NCBI GenBank assembly: GCA_002701555.1 | Contig: NZVS01000025.1 | Location: 1 to 14,204, forward strand | Source: Alphaproteobacteria bacterium | GTDB taxonomy: Bacteria > Pseudomonadota > Alphaproteobacteria > Micavibrionales > Micavibrionaceae | Length of the DNA stretch: 14,204 bases | Reading direction: 5' to 3' | Shown here: positions 6,122 to 13,904 of the stretch, one piece after another | Numbering within the stretch: position 1 is the first letter of the stretch | Layout of the letters: the number at the start of each line of letters is the position of its first letter | The notes under the pieces: model-generated | The model's database searches: none | The model's input: the letters and a program-made list of their open reading frames with translations, nothing else | What the model was told of the DNA's origin: nothing | Position numbers and translations under genes: made by a program

Positions 6122-8341
6122 ATGTTAACTACATGCGCACATTCACCGAAGTCTAAATCCGGCAGCCTTCTGGCTTTTGCCGCATTACCTTTTTTTGTGT
6201 TTTCGGTAACTGTACATCCCATGCAAGTGTCGGCAGCCGTTCCGTTGGCAACCACACAGAATGCTCAGGAAGAGGAACAAGCTCCTGTAAACTTTACTGC
6301 TGAAACATTGATCTTTGATGAAAAAAAGCAAATTGTAACAGCAATAGGTGATGTCGAGTTCGTTCAAAACAATAAAATTGTTAGAGCCCAAAAGGTGACA
6401 TATGACTTAACCACAGAAGTTGTAAAGGGTATCGGTGAAGTCACATTTTTAGAGCCGGACGGAAACGTATATTTTGCAAAAGATATAGAGTTTACTAAAG
6501 ATTTAGCTGATGGTTTTGCACGTGAGTTCAGGGCTGTGTTGGTAGACGGATCACGTTTTAATGCGGAAACAGGAAAACGCATTGATGCAAATGAACTAAT
6601 TATGACCAAAGCTGCGTATACACCTTGTGAGCCGTGTAAAAAAGATCCTGAAAAATCACCGCCTTGGCAAATTAAAGCAAGGGAGGTTGTTCATAATGCG
6701 GAAGAAAAAACCATTACATATGATGACGCTACTTTTGAAGCATTTGGGGTACCAGTAGCATACACGCCGTATTTTTCACATCCTGACGGTACTGAAGACA
6801 GAAAAAGTGGTTTTCTGGCGCCCGGCTTTTCTTTTTCCTCACAACTTGGTGCCGGTGTGGAAACTTCATATTACATTGATATAGCACCCGATCTGGACGC
6901 TACAGTTGGTGCAAATGTTTATACTGAACAACTGCCTTTACTTTTGGGACAGGTTCGAAAGCGTTTTGAAAAAGCCGAGGTCGAGGTGAACGGAGGGGTA
7001 ACCTACTCTGACAGACGTCTGGACGATGGCGGGGTAACGGACGAAACTCGCGGACATTTATTCAGTCAGGGGTTGTGGAATATTAATGAGAAATGGCGTG
7101 CCGGTTTCCAGACAGAACTGGTTTCAGACGACCAATATGCAAGACAGTATGATATAACTAGTGAAGATGTTTTAGATAATTATATTTACGCAGAGCGTTT
7201 TTCAGGGCGTGATTATGCGGCTGTCCGCTCACTTTATTTTCAGGATATCCGCGTGCGTGAACGTGAAACAGATCAGCCGACTATCCTTCCTGAGATAGAA
7301 GCATCCTTTATTGGGGATGCCGACAGCTTCCTTGGTGGGCGCTTTTCTGGAGGGTTTACCGCCTTAGGTCTGAATAGGGGGGAAACGGGAGAAGATTCCT
7401 TCAGGGCAACCGGAGATATCGGTTGGAAATCCCGATACATTCTTCCTATCGGATTAATTAATTCAGTTGAGTTGAGTGCTCGTGGTGATAGTTACTATAC
7501 ACCAGATCGCCAGGATGTAGACGGACAGTCTGCATATCGTTTTTACCCTTATGCGCATTGGGAAACAAAAATGCCATTTGCAAGGGATTTTGAAAATGTT
7601 CAGGCTGTTATTACGCCCCAAATCGCACTTACTGTAGCCCCTGATATCGATAATGAGAATGGAAGTATTCCTAATGATGACAGTCGTGACTTGCAGATAG
7701 ATACTTCCAATCTTTTTGAACCTAACCGCTTTCCTGGTTACGACCGTGTTGAAGATAATTCACGCATTACCTATGGCTTGCGTTCGGGGTTGTATGACAG
7801 GAATAGTAACGAAATAGAAGTTTTCTTAGGTCAAAGTTATAGGTTTAAAGAAGATAGCGGATTATTTGCTGATGGTTCGGGTCTCGAGGATCAAAAAAGT
7901 GATTATGTAGGAGAAATAAAAGCAAGCTATCAGGATAACCTGGCTTTAAATTACCGATTTCAATTTTCCGGTGATGATTTTGAGCCTGTCCGCCATGAAG
8001 TGGACAGCCTTATAGCCGGAGGGCCCTTTGCTTTATCATCAACTTATCTTTATGCCGAAAGTCTGGATGACACAGATGTTGGTAATACGAGGGAACAGCT
8101 TAAGACTTATCTGACAACAGAGCTAACTGAGGAATGGTCTGTAACTACTGGAGCTATTTACGATTTTGCCGAAGAGACTGATGGTTTCAGAAGGGCATCT
8201 TTGGGGGTTACATACACCCACCAATGTTATACACTGGGCGCAACATTACAGAAAAATTACACACGTAAGCGCGTAGGAGAGAGTTCCACCGAGTTTTTTG
8301 TCAGGCTGGGTCTGAAAAATATTGGTGAATTTGAAGGGTAA
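6122..8341 (+). CDS. lptD: LPS-assembly protein LptD (OstA/Imp), outer-membrane translocon
   Basis: LptD with LptE inserts lipopolysaccharide into the outer leaflet of the outer membrane. A positively charged N-terminus, a hydrophobic core (about 16-31) and VSA (36-38) form a Sec signal peptide. Residues about 56-170 form the OstA/LptA-like beta-jellyroll (FTAETLIFDEK, IGDVEFVQNN, YDLTTEVVKGIGEVTF). The rest is a beta-barrel rich in alternating strands, ending in an aromatic-containing strand (FFVRLGLKNIGEF). The 739-residue length fits. The mature part holds only three cysteines: C169 and C172 in CEPC just after the jellyroll, and C702 near the end. This would allow one N-to-C disulfide of the kind LptD needs. 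The ATG at 6122 lacks a good ribosome-binding site but gives an intact signal peptide. The downstream transporter overlaps the stop codon, and no surA, pdxA or ksgA follows. Confidence 0.93.
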   Translation: MLTTCAHSPKSKSGSLLAFAALPFFVFSVTVHPMQVSAAVPLATTQNAQEEEQAPVNFTAETLIFDEKKQIVTAIGDVEFVQNNKIVRAQKVTYDLTTEVVKGIGEVTFLEPDGNVYFAKDIEFTKDLADGFAREFRAVLVDGSRFNAETGKRIDANELIMTKAAYTPCEPCKKDPEKSPPWQIKAREVVHNAEEKTITYDDATFEAFGVPVAYTPYFSHPDGTEDRKSGFLAPGFSFSSQLGAGVETSYYIDIAPDLDATVGANVYTEQLPLLLGQVRKRFEKAEVEVNGGVTYSDRRLDDGGVTDETRGHLFSQGLWNINEKWRAGFQTELVSDDQYARQYDITSEDVLDNYIYAERFSGRDYAAVRSLYFQDIRVRERETDQPTILPEIEASFIGDADSFLGGRFSGGFTALGLNRGETGEDSFRATGDIGWKSRYILPIGLINSVELSARGDSYYTPDRQDVDGQSAYRFYPYAHWETKMPFARDFENVQAVITPQIALTVAPDIDNENGSIPNDDSRDLQIDTSNLFEPNRFPGYDRVEDNSRITYGLRSGLYDRNSNEIEVFLGQSYRFKEDSGLFADGSGLEDQKSDYVGEIKASYQDNLALNYRFQFSGDDFEPVRHEVDSLIAGGPFALSSTYLYAESLDDTDVGNTREQLKTYLTTELTEEWSVTTGAIYDFAEETDGFRRASLGVTYTHQCYTLGATLQKNYTRKRVGESSTEFFVRLGLKNIGEFEG

Positions 8342-10233
8342 TGACGTTTTTAATAGATAACTCATTTCATATGTTTGTCGTTTTTGGGATGACCATAGCG
8401 GCAATAGTCGCTTTTATAAGAGAAAAGCACCCGATTGAGTTTATATGTTTTTTTCTTCTGACAGCACTTCTTTTGTTTGGACAGTTTTTCCCTATAAATG
8501 ACGTCAATGGAAGTAACCAGTTAAGTTCATCTTCGCTTTTGGCAGGCTTTGCAAACCCCTCACTTTTGGCGGTTCTTGCTTTGTTGGTAATGGGGCAGGG
8601 GATACTGCAAACAAATGCTTTACAGCCATTTTCTAAACTATTCTTGCGAGCACCTGATAGCTGGGCTTGGATAACAGTCATAACAATACTTATCTGCATA
8701 GCCGCTCTATCTGCTTTTATGAATAACACCCCACTTGTGGTTCTAGCTATTCCAGTTGTGCAAGCCCTTCTTCAAAGCAAAGGGCGACCTGAAAGCGAGG
8801 TTATGATGCCTCTCAGCTTTATAGCTATTCTTGGGGGGATGACCACGCTTGTTGGTTCCTCCACCAACCTTCTTGTTTCGAGCGCATTACAGGAAATGGG
8901 ACTAAGCGGCCTTTCATTTTTCCAGTTTTTCGCGCCGGGTTGTATTCTAGCGGGTATAGGTGCGATTTATGTCTTATTTATACTCCCTCGCTTTATGCCT
9001 GATAGAGCCTCTTTTGCGACACAGATTGTTGAAGACAAAAAGGAGTTTGTAGCCGAATTTGATATAGGTCTCCAAAGCCCCTTAATTGGAGAAGAATGTA
9101 GCGGTGGCCACTTCCCATCATTTCCAAATTTAAATGTTAGAATGATACAGCGAAGAGGGCATATTATCCTACCTCCTTTTGAAGGCTACACAATCAATCA
9201 AGGTGACATCGTTATCGTAGCCGCTACGAGAGAAACATTAACAGATATTTTGGCGCGTCACCCAGGGTTCCTGCTTTCTAATGATCAAACAAATATCATA
9301 TCCGATACTGAGTATCGTGACCCCGAAGGCGGACAAGAGCAGTTACCTGAGTCTTCACGAACAAGATTACTTGCTGAGATTATAATTACGCCTAACTCCC
9401 GTTTCATTGATATGAGCGTAGAACAAATTGCTTTTGGTGTGCAATTTGGTGCAGTTGTTTTGGGTATTCAAAGACGCGCCCGCGTGATACGCCGGCGCTT
9501 TGGGCGCATTAGACTAGAGGCAGGTGATGTCCTTTTGGTTGCAGGCCCACGCCACGCCATAAATAATATGCGCGGCAGTAAAGATTTTGTTGTTTTGTCC
9601 GGTTCTAAGGTCGAAGTACCTGTAGCGCAAAATGCAAAAAAAGCCCTTTTAATTTTCGCTGGAACAATTGGTTTGGCAGCAGGAGGAATATTATCTATTC
9701 CGGTTGCGGCAATTACGGGCGCGGTTACTATGATAGCCACAGGTTGCCTTAATATACGGCAAGCTACACGTGCATTAGACCGCAAAATATATCTTTTGGT
9801 TGGTACAATGCTTGCCTTGGGCACAGCCCTTGAAGTTACAGAAGGGGCTAATGCCGTAGCGGATGCCTTATTGATGTTACCTTTCGCTAATAGTCCACTT
9901 GTGATGGCTTCTATTTTATTTCTTATTATTGCTTTCTTTACAAACATTCTGACCAATAATGCATGTGCTATTTTGTTTACACCTATCGCAGTAAATATGG
10001 CGATTAATCTTAATGTTGACCCTATGGTGTTTGCTGTAACAGTAGTTTTTGCGGCTAACTGCTCTTTTGCATCACCTATCGGATACCAGACAAATTTACT
10101 TGTCATGGGACCCGGTCATTACAAATTCCGTGACTTTATATTTGCAGGTCTACCGTTGATCCTTTTGCTTTGGATTGTATATAATTTCCTTATGGTTTTT
10201 TATTACAACATTCCCATGTGGAAGACTCTTTAG
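8341..10233 (+). CDS. SLC13/DASS-type membrane transporter with two RCK_C (TrkA_C) domains
   Basis: This inner-membrane, probably ion-coupled, transporter of anions (sulfate, dicarboxylate or similar) shows a typical repeated architecture. The N-half has NNTPLV (128-133) and GSSTNLL (172-178). The C-half has TNILTNN (534-540) and SPIGYQTNLLV (578-588). These two Asn-Thr/Ser-Pro-rich hairpins are the substrate and cation sites of the SLC13 fold. Between the halves lie two cytoplasmic RCK_C-like domains, about 236-308 (GYTINQGDIVIVAA) and 340-420 (RIRLEAGDVLLVAG), as in the long bacterial SLC13 proteins of about 600 residues. The substrate cannot be predicted. The ATG shares its A with the lptD TAA (TAATG), so translation is likely coupled to lptD. 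An in-frame ATG at codon 11 is an alternative start. Confidence 0.9.
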   Translation: MTFLIDNSFHMFVVFGMTIAAIVAFIREKHPIEFICFFLLTALLLFGQFFPINDVNGSNQLSSSSLLAGFANPSLLAVLALLVMGQGILQTNALQPFSKLFLRAPDSWAWITVITILICIAALSAFMNNTPLVVLAIPVVQALLQSKGRPESEVMMPLSFIAILGGMTTLVGSSTNLLVSSALQEMGLSGLSFFQFFAPGCILAGIGAIYVLFILPRFMPDRASFATQIVEDKKEFVAEFDIGLQSPLIGEECSGGHFPSFPNLNVRMIQRRGHIILPPFEGYTINQGDIVIVAATRETLTDILARHPGFLLSNDQTNIISDTEYRDPEGGQEQLPESSRTRLLAEIIITPNSRFIDMSVEQIAFGVQFGAVVLGIQRRARVIRRRFGRIRLEAGDVLLVAGPRHAINNMRGSKDFVVLSGSKVEVPVAQNAKKALLIFAGTIGLAAGGILSIPVAAITGAVTMIATGCLNIRQATRALDRKIYLLVGTMLALGTALEVTEGANAVADALLMLPFANSPLVMASILFLIIAFFTNILTNNACAILFTPIAVNMAINLNVDPMVFAVTVVFAANCSFASPIGYQTNLLVMGPGHYKFRDFIFAGLPLILLLWIVYNFLMVFYYNIPMWKTL

Positions 10234-10243
10234 GTCTTTTTTT
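10222..10243 (+). terminator. Weak hairpin plus T run after the transporter gene
   Basis: AAGAC (10222-10226) can pair with GTCTT (10234-10238) around a short loop, with a T.G wobble extending the stem inward. Seven T residues follow at 10237-10243. The layout is that of an intrinsic terminator overlapping the transporter stop codon, but the stem has only two G-C pairs. At most it would cause partial termination before the coiled-coil gene, whose ATG begins six bases after the T run. Confidence 0.3.
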
Positions 10244-10248
10244 CGAAA

Positions 10249-10977
10249 ATGCATAAGAATATTTACAACACACGCAAACGATACAATGAACGCAAGAGGA
10301 AAAGAGCATCAGCTCTCTCTAAAGTGCTTGTGCTCGCAGCATTAACTTTTTTTTGCGGTATATGGCTAGGTAAACAATACAGCCTAAGCAGAGTGGAAGG
10401 CCTTAATAGTCGAGTGGATAGTCAAACTGAAGACTTAACAAAAATGCAGGAAAGCTTGCTTGAGGCCAGAACAGAAGCACAAACGGCTAACAGTCGTTTT
10501 TTACAGCTCAAAGAAGAGATATCAAGGGAGTTACCTAATGAAGGTCCTTTGCGTGATATAGTCGCACATATTCGTAAACGTCTGGAAGAAGGTATGGATC
10601 CAGAGCGTTTATTATTTCTGATACAATCGGCGCGGCCTCCAAGGAATTGTATTGATGCGCAAACAAAACGTATTGTTGTATCAACCCCTGATAATACGGG
10701 TCCAGATAGCTCTATAAATATAGATAATGGCACAGTCACTGTTTCAGGGGACGGAGCCTCTGCCAAAAACGAACAGGGACAGGCTGAAAGCTGGTTTGAT
10801 GCGGCAAAGCCCGTAGTAATAAATTTTACAACCAATGCAGGTCTGGAGGAAAAGAAAGAGGGTGTTTTTCCCCTCTACCACTCACTTGTTGTTGGTGACA
10901 AAGAATATCGCTTTACAATAGATGAAGGTACAAGGTCATTTGCTAAGATCACATATGACCACTGCGACTATCCTTGA
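10249..10977 (+). CDS. Unrecognised membrane-anchored coiled-coil protein
   Basis: I do not recognise this 242-residue family. The N-terminus is very basic (RKRYNERKRKR, 9-19) and precedes one hydrophobic helix (about 24-41), which suggests a type II anchor with the rest in the periplasm. Residues about 46-125 are heptad-like, rich in Glu, Gln, Leu and Arg, and probably coiled coil. The C-terminal part (about 130-242) looks like a compact beta domain, starting PPRNCIDAQTKR (C134) and ending TYDHCDYP (C239). The only two cysteines outside the membrane helix lie at the two ends of this domain and could form a disulfide. It starts 15 bases after the transporter gene and is probably in the lptD transcript, unless the hairpin in between stops it. 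An envelope role fits the context, but no function can be assigned. Confidence 0.75.
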   Translation: MHKNIYNTRKRYNERKRKRASALSKVLVLAALTFFCGIWLGKQYSLSRVEGLNSRVDSQTEDLTKMQESLLEARTEAQTANSRFLQLKEEISRELPNEGPLRDIVAHIRKRLEEGMDPERLLFLIQSARPPRNCIDAQTKRIVVSTPDNTGPDSSINIDNGTVTVSGDGASAKNEQGQAESWFDAAKPVVINFTTNAGLEEKKEGVFPLYHSLVVGDKEYRFTIDEGTRSFAKITYDHCDYP

Positions 10978-10987
10978 TGATAAAAGA

Positions 10988-11323
10988 TTATCTACGATAT
11001 TTTAATGGGCCAAAGCCGCAATAAACAGAATTCCCACGGCCTGTATAAACATCCCCGTTTCTATCCAGACAGGATTGAATGGCATTGTCTTGTTGGCGTG
11101 AACGTGGCGTACCCGGACATACCAGAACTCTTACCGACTGATATTCCCTTTTCAAGGATGTAGGCGCCTCACAACGAGTAGGTGTTCGTGCGGTTGAAAT
11201 ATTACCGGTTCCGGGTGGAAGAAGAATTCCTACAGGTGCGCGTGCATCGTTAATTCCTATACCTGTACAGCCGGAAATTGACATTCCTGCAAGTGCTGCT
11301 GCAGCTACTAAACTCTTTTTCAT
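10988..11323 (-). CDS. Small cysteine-rich lipoprotein, function unknown
   Basis: The 111-residue product starts MKKSLVAAAALAGMSISGC, a lipoprotein signal peptide with lipobox I-S-G-C at C19. It should be cleaved and lipidated and held in the envelope; Thr rather than Asp at +2 allows sorting to the outer membrane by the general rule. The mature part has four more cysteines (C51, C69, C85, C102), enough for two disulfides, and is otherwise Pro/Gly-rich and polar. AAGGGTGA a few bases before the ATG is a good ribosome-binding site and fixes the start. It lies 63 bases after parE on the same strand, and its stop is 10 bases from the stop of the convergent coiled-coil gene. I do not recognise the family. 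Confidence 0.75.
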   Translation of the reverse strand: MKKSLVAAAALAGMSISGCTGIGINDARAPVGILLPPGTGNISTARTPTRCEAPTSLKREYQSVRVLVCPGTPRSRQQDNAIQSCLDRNGDVYTGRGNSVYCGFGPLKYRR

Positions 11324-11386
11324 ATCTTCACCCTTTCTAATTATGTATTAGAGAAATAGCAAAATTATTATGAAAAAACAAGAAAA

Positions 11387-13429
11387 TTAAATGTCTATAT
11401 CGCTTACAAATTCTGCATTTGATTGAATGAAATTAAATCTGGCTTCGGCGCTTTTTCCCATAAGCTGATCAACAAGCGTATCCACATCAACCTTGCGTTC
11501 TTTCTGGACCATTTCTTCCATGCCATCCATTGCTTCTGCTTGTGGTGAATCAGAGAGCGTAGCGGCAGTGACTTGTGCCTGGGGAACAGTAATCCTAAGT
11601 AAGGTTCTACTGTCTGGAGACATGGTTGTTTCCTTAAGCTGCTTCGCGGGCATCTCTCCTAGCCCTTTAAAGCGTGCAACCTCGACCTTTTTACCTTTAA
11701 AAACTGTTTCCATCAATTCGGTTTTATGGGCGTCATCATGAGCGTACTCTGTCTTGCCACCACCTGATAACCTGTAGAGAGGTGGCTGAGACAAGTAGAC
11801 ATGTCCAAGTTCGATAAGCTCGCGCATTTGTGTGTAAAAGAATGTGATAAGTAAAGCTGCAATGTGCGCTCCGTCCACGTCCGCATCAGTCATAAGAATG
11901 ATGCGTTCGTATCGCAAATCGCTTGGGTTAAAATCTTTACCCGCACCACAGCCCAGTGCCTGTATAAGGTCCTGTATTTCCTGATTGGCTTTTATCTTGT
12001 CTTTAGAGGCACTAACAACATTCAAAATTTTCCCGCGCAAAGGTAAAATAGCTTGTGTTTCACGATTCCTTGCTTGTTTGGCAGAACCTCCGGCAGAGTC
12101 GCCCTCAACTATAAAGATTTCGGTACCTTCTGAGTTAGTCCGGGAACAATCAGCGAGCTTTCCTGGCAGGCGTAGTTTACGCGTAGCGCTTTTACGGGAA
12201 GTTGTTTTTTCTTCACGTTTTTTAAGGCGCTCCTCAGCACGTAATATAAAAGAACTAATAAGAACATTGCTGGTGTTTGGATCACTTGTAAGCCAGTGGT
12301 CGAAACGGTCTTTTATCGCTTGGTCTACATATTTAGAAACATTGGAGCTAACAAGTCTCTCTTTGGTCTGGCCTTGGAATTGTGGGTCTTTAATAAAAAC
12401 AGACAAGATAACAGCTGCACCATTAAGTATATCGTCACCAGTAACTATTGAAGCTTTTTTTATATCGGCATATTCAGAATAAGTTTTTATACCTTTGTGT
12501 AAAGCAGAGCGAAGTCCTGAAACATGTGTTCCACCTAATGGTGTCGGTACAGTATTACAATAGGAATGCAGGAAATTTATATCACGATCCGGCCAGGCAA
12601 TGGCATAATCCACCTTGCCTTGTTCATCAGGTAATTCTACGGAGCCGGAAAACGGGGTATCGACTACCAGTGGCTTTCCTTCCATTTCCTGTGTTAGAAA
12701 GTCCAGAATACCGTTAGGGAAATGGAAAACATCTTCTTGCGGAATGGGACTTTCTTCACCTAGGAGGTCTTCGTCACAAGACCACCTTATCTCAACGCCC
12801 TTGTACAGATAAGCCTTCGAGCGTGCAGTTTTATAAAGAAGGGCAGGCTTAAGCTTTGCATTATCACCGAAAATTTCAGGATCAGCGTGAAAGTGGACTG
12901 TTGTTCCACGCCTGTTATGTACTGCACCCATATCTTCGAGTTTGGTTGTGGCTTTACCGCGGCTAAAGGATTGCTTGTAAAGTTTTTTATCACGGGCAAC
13001 TTCAACCCACATTTCATCAGATAAAGCGTTTACTACTGAAATACCCACACCGTGAAGGCCACCGGAGGTCTGATAAGCCTTACCCCCGAATTTACCACCC
13101 GAGTGTAGCGTTGTCAGAATAACTTCTAGCGCAGATTTTCCGGGATATTTGGGGTGCGGGTCGATAGGTATACCACGTCCGTTGTCGCTGACCGTAACTG
13201 ATGAATCTGCGTGTATGTGTATCTCTATACGTGAAGCATAACCTGCAACAGCTTCATCCATGGAATTATCAAGTATTTCATGGACAAGGTGGTGAAGCGC
13301 CTTATCATCTGTACCGCCAATGTACATACCGGGTCTTTTTCGGACAGGCTCAAGACCTTCTAGAACCTCAATATCGGCGGCACTATAATCTTGGGATTTT
13401 ACATCTTTATCTGCGAAAAGGTCACTCAT
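11387..13429 (-). CDS. parE: DNA topoisomerase IV subunit B
   Basis: ParE supplies the ATPase and TOPRIM parts of topoisomerase IV, which decatenates sister chromosomes with ParC. The 680-residue protein has a full GHKL ATPase: E51 and N55 in HEILDNSMDEA, DNGRGIP (82-88) and the glycine-rich SGGLHGVG loop. The ATP-contacting QTK loop is at 354-356. TOPRIM follows with EGDSAGG (442-448) and the metal-binding DADVDG (D515, D517, D519). PGKLADCS before TOPRIM, the short length and the C-terminal FIQSNAEFVSDIDI favour ParE over GyrB, which is usually ~800 residues. parC is not in the window. The start is set by similarity of the N-terminus (MSDLF); upstream Shine-Dalgarno is weak. The gene is divergent from the thioesterase gene across 82 bases. 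Confidence 0.95.
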   Translation of the reverse strand: MSDLFADKDVKSQDYSAADIEVLEGLEPVRKRPGMYIGGTDDKALHHLVHEILDNSMDEAVAGYASRIEIHIHADSSVTVSDNGRGIPIDPHPKYPGKSALEVILTTLHSGGKFGGKAYQTSGGLHGVGISVVNALSDEMWVEVARDKKLYKQSFSRGKATTKLEDMGAVHNRRGTTVHFHADPEIFGDNAKLKPALLYKTARSKAYLYKGVEIRWSCDEDLLGEESPIPQEDVFHFPNGILDFLTQEMEGKPLVVDTPFSGSVELPDEQGKVDYAIAWPDRDINFLHSYCNTVPTPLGGTHVSGLRSALHKGIKTYSEYADIKKASIVTGDDILNGAAVILSVFIKDPQFQGQTKERLVSSNVSKYVDQAIKDRFDHWLTSDPNTSNVLISSFILRAEERLKKREEKTTSRKSATRKLRLPGKLADCSRTNSEGTEIFIVEGDSAGGSAKQARNRETQAILPLRGKILNVVSASKDKIKANQEIQDLIQALGCGAGKDFNPSDLRYERIILMTDADVDGAHIAALLITFFYTQMRELIELGHVYLSQPPLYRLSGGGKTEYAHDDAHKTELMETVFKGKKVEVARFKGLGEMPAKQLKETTMSPDSRTLLRITVPQAQVTAATLSDSPQAEAMDGMEEMVQKERKVDVDTLVDQLMGKSAEARFNFIQSNAEFVSDIDI

Positions 13430-13452
13430 AGGGCTTGTTAAGGTTTTTTATA

Positions 13453-13458
13453 TATAAT
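13453..13458 (+). promoter_or_regulatory. Possible -10 element in the parE / thioesterase divergent gap
   Basis: TATAAT lies 59 bases before the thioesterase ATG in the very AT-rich 82-base gap between the two divergent genes. No -35 box is recognisable at proper spacing on the + strand. A TATATA on the opposite strand overlaps the same place and could serve parE. Two divergent promoters must fit here, but the exact elements are uncertain. Confidence 0.25.
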
Positions 13459-13511
13459 TAAATGATAATAACTGCATTGATAGTAATAGAGGTATTTCAG
13501 GGACAATGTAA

Positions 13512-13904
13512 ATGAATAATCCGAAAGGCACAGACATGAACTGTGCAAAACAGCTGACAAGGCAGGTCGTGGCACCTGACGAGGCAAAAAATCCGATAGG
13601 GGACATTTTCGGTGGCTGGCTTCTTTCCCATATGGATATTGCAGGAGGGCAACGCGCCTACGATGTGGCTGATGGGCGTGCTGTCACTGTTGCTGTCGAT
13701 AAAATGACTTTTAAAAAACCGCTTTATGCAGGGGACCATCTTAAAATTTATACAGATGTTGCCTCGGTAGGACACACCTCTGTCTCAATCCATGTTATTG
13801 TTGAGGTTGAGAGAGAGGGAGAAAATGTAGAAGTTGCCGACGGGATTTTCACATTTGTCGCTATAAATAAAGATAAACGCCCCAGACCCATATACGAGGA
13901 ATGA
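13512..13904 (+). CDS. yciA: Acyl-CoA thioesterase, YciA-like hotdog fold
   Basis: This cytoplasmic enzyme hydrolyses acyl-CoA to free acid and CoA. The key block GDIFGGWLLSHMDIAGG (30-46) matches the YciA/acyl-CoA thioester hydrolase signature, with the catalytic Asp at D31. The KKPLYAGD segment and the IFTFVAINKDKRPRP end are also typical of the hotdog fold. At 130 residues it is a single-hotdog protein that would act as an oligomer. ATG 13512 has AGGGA (13499-13503) eight bases upstream. ATG 13536 (MNCAKQ) also has AAAGG at good spacing and gives an N-terminus nearer the family core, so the true start is uncertain by eight codons. Its stop overlaps the start of the downstream exported-protein gene, so the two are probably co-translated. 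Confidence 0.88.
   Translation: MNNPKGTDMNCAKQLTRQVVAPDEAKNPIGDIFGGWLLSHMDIAGGQRAYDVADGRAVTVAVDKMTFKKPLYAGDHLKIYTDVASVGHTSVSIHVIVEVEREGENVEVADGIFTFVAINKDKRPRPIYEE

Noticed and set aside
9468..10106. Long open frame (212 codons) on the - strand inside the transporter gene.
   Set aside because: It is antisense to a clear SLC13 coding sequence; its Ala/Ile/Lys-rich translation reflects the complementary codons and shows no domain.
10979..10992. Hairpin GATAA/TTATC between the convergent coiled-coil and lipoprotein genes, considered as a shared terminator.
   Set aside because: The five-pair stem is almost all A-T, no T run follows on either strand, and it overlaps the lipoprotein stop codon.
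11387..13429. GyrB as an alternative identity for the - strand topoisomerase subunit.
   Set aside because: The PGKLADCS motif, the 680-residue length and the FIQxNAxFVxDID-like end fit ParE better; GyrB is usually longer.
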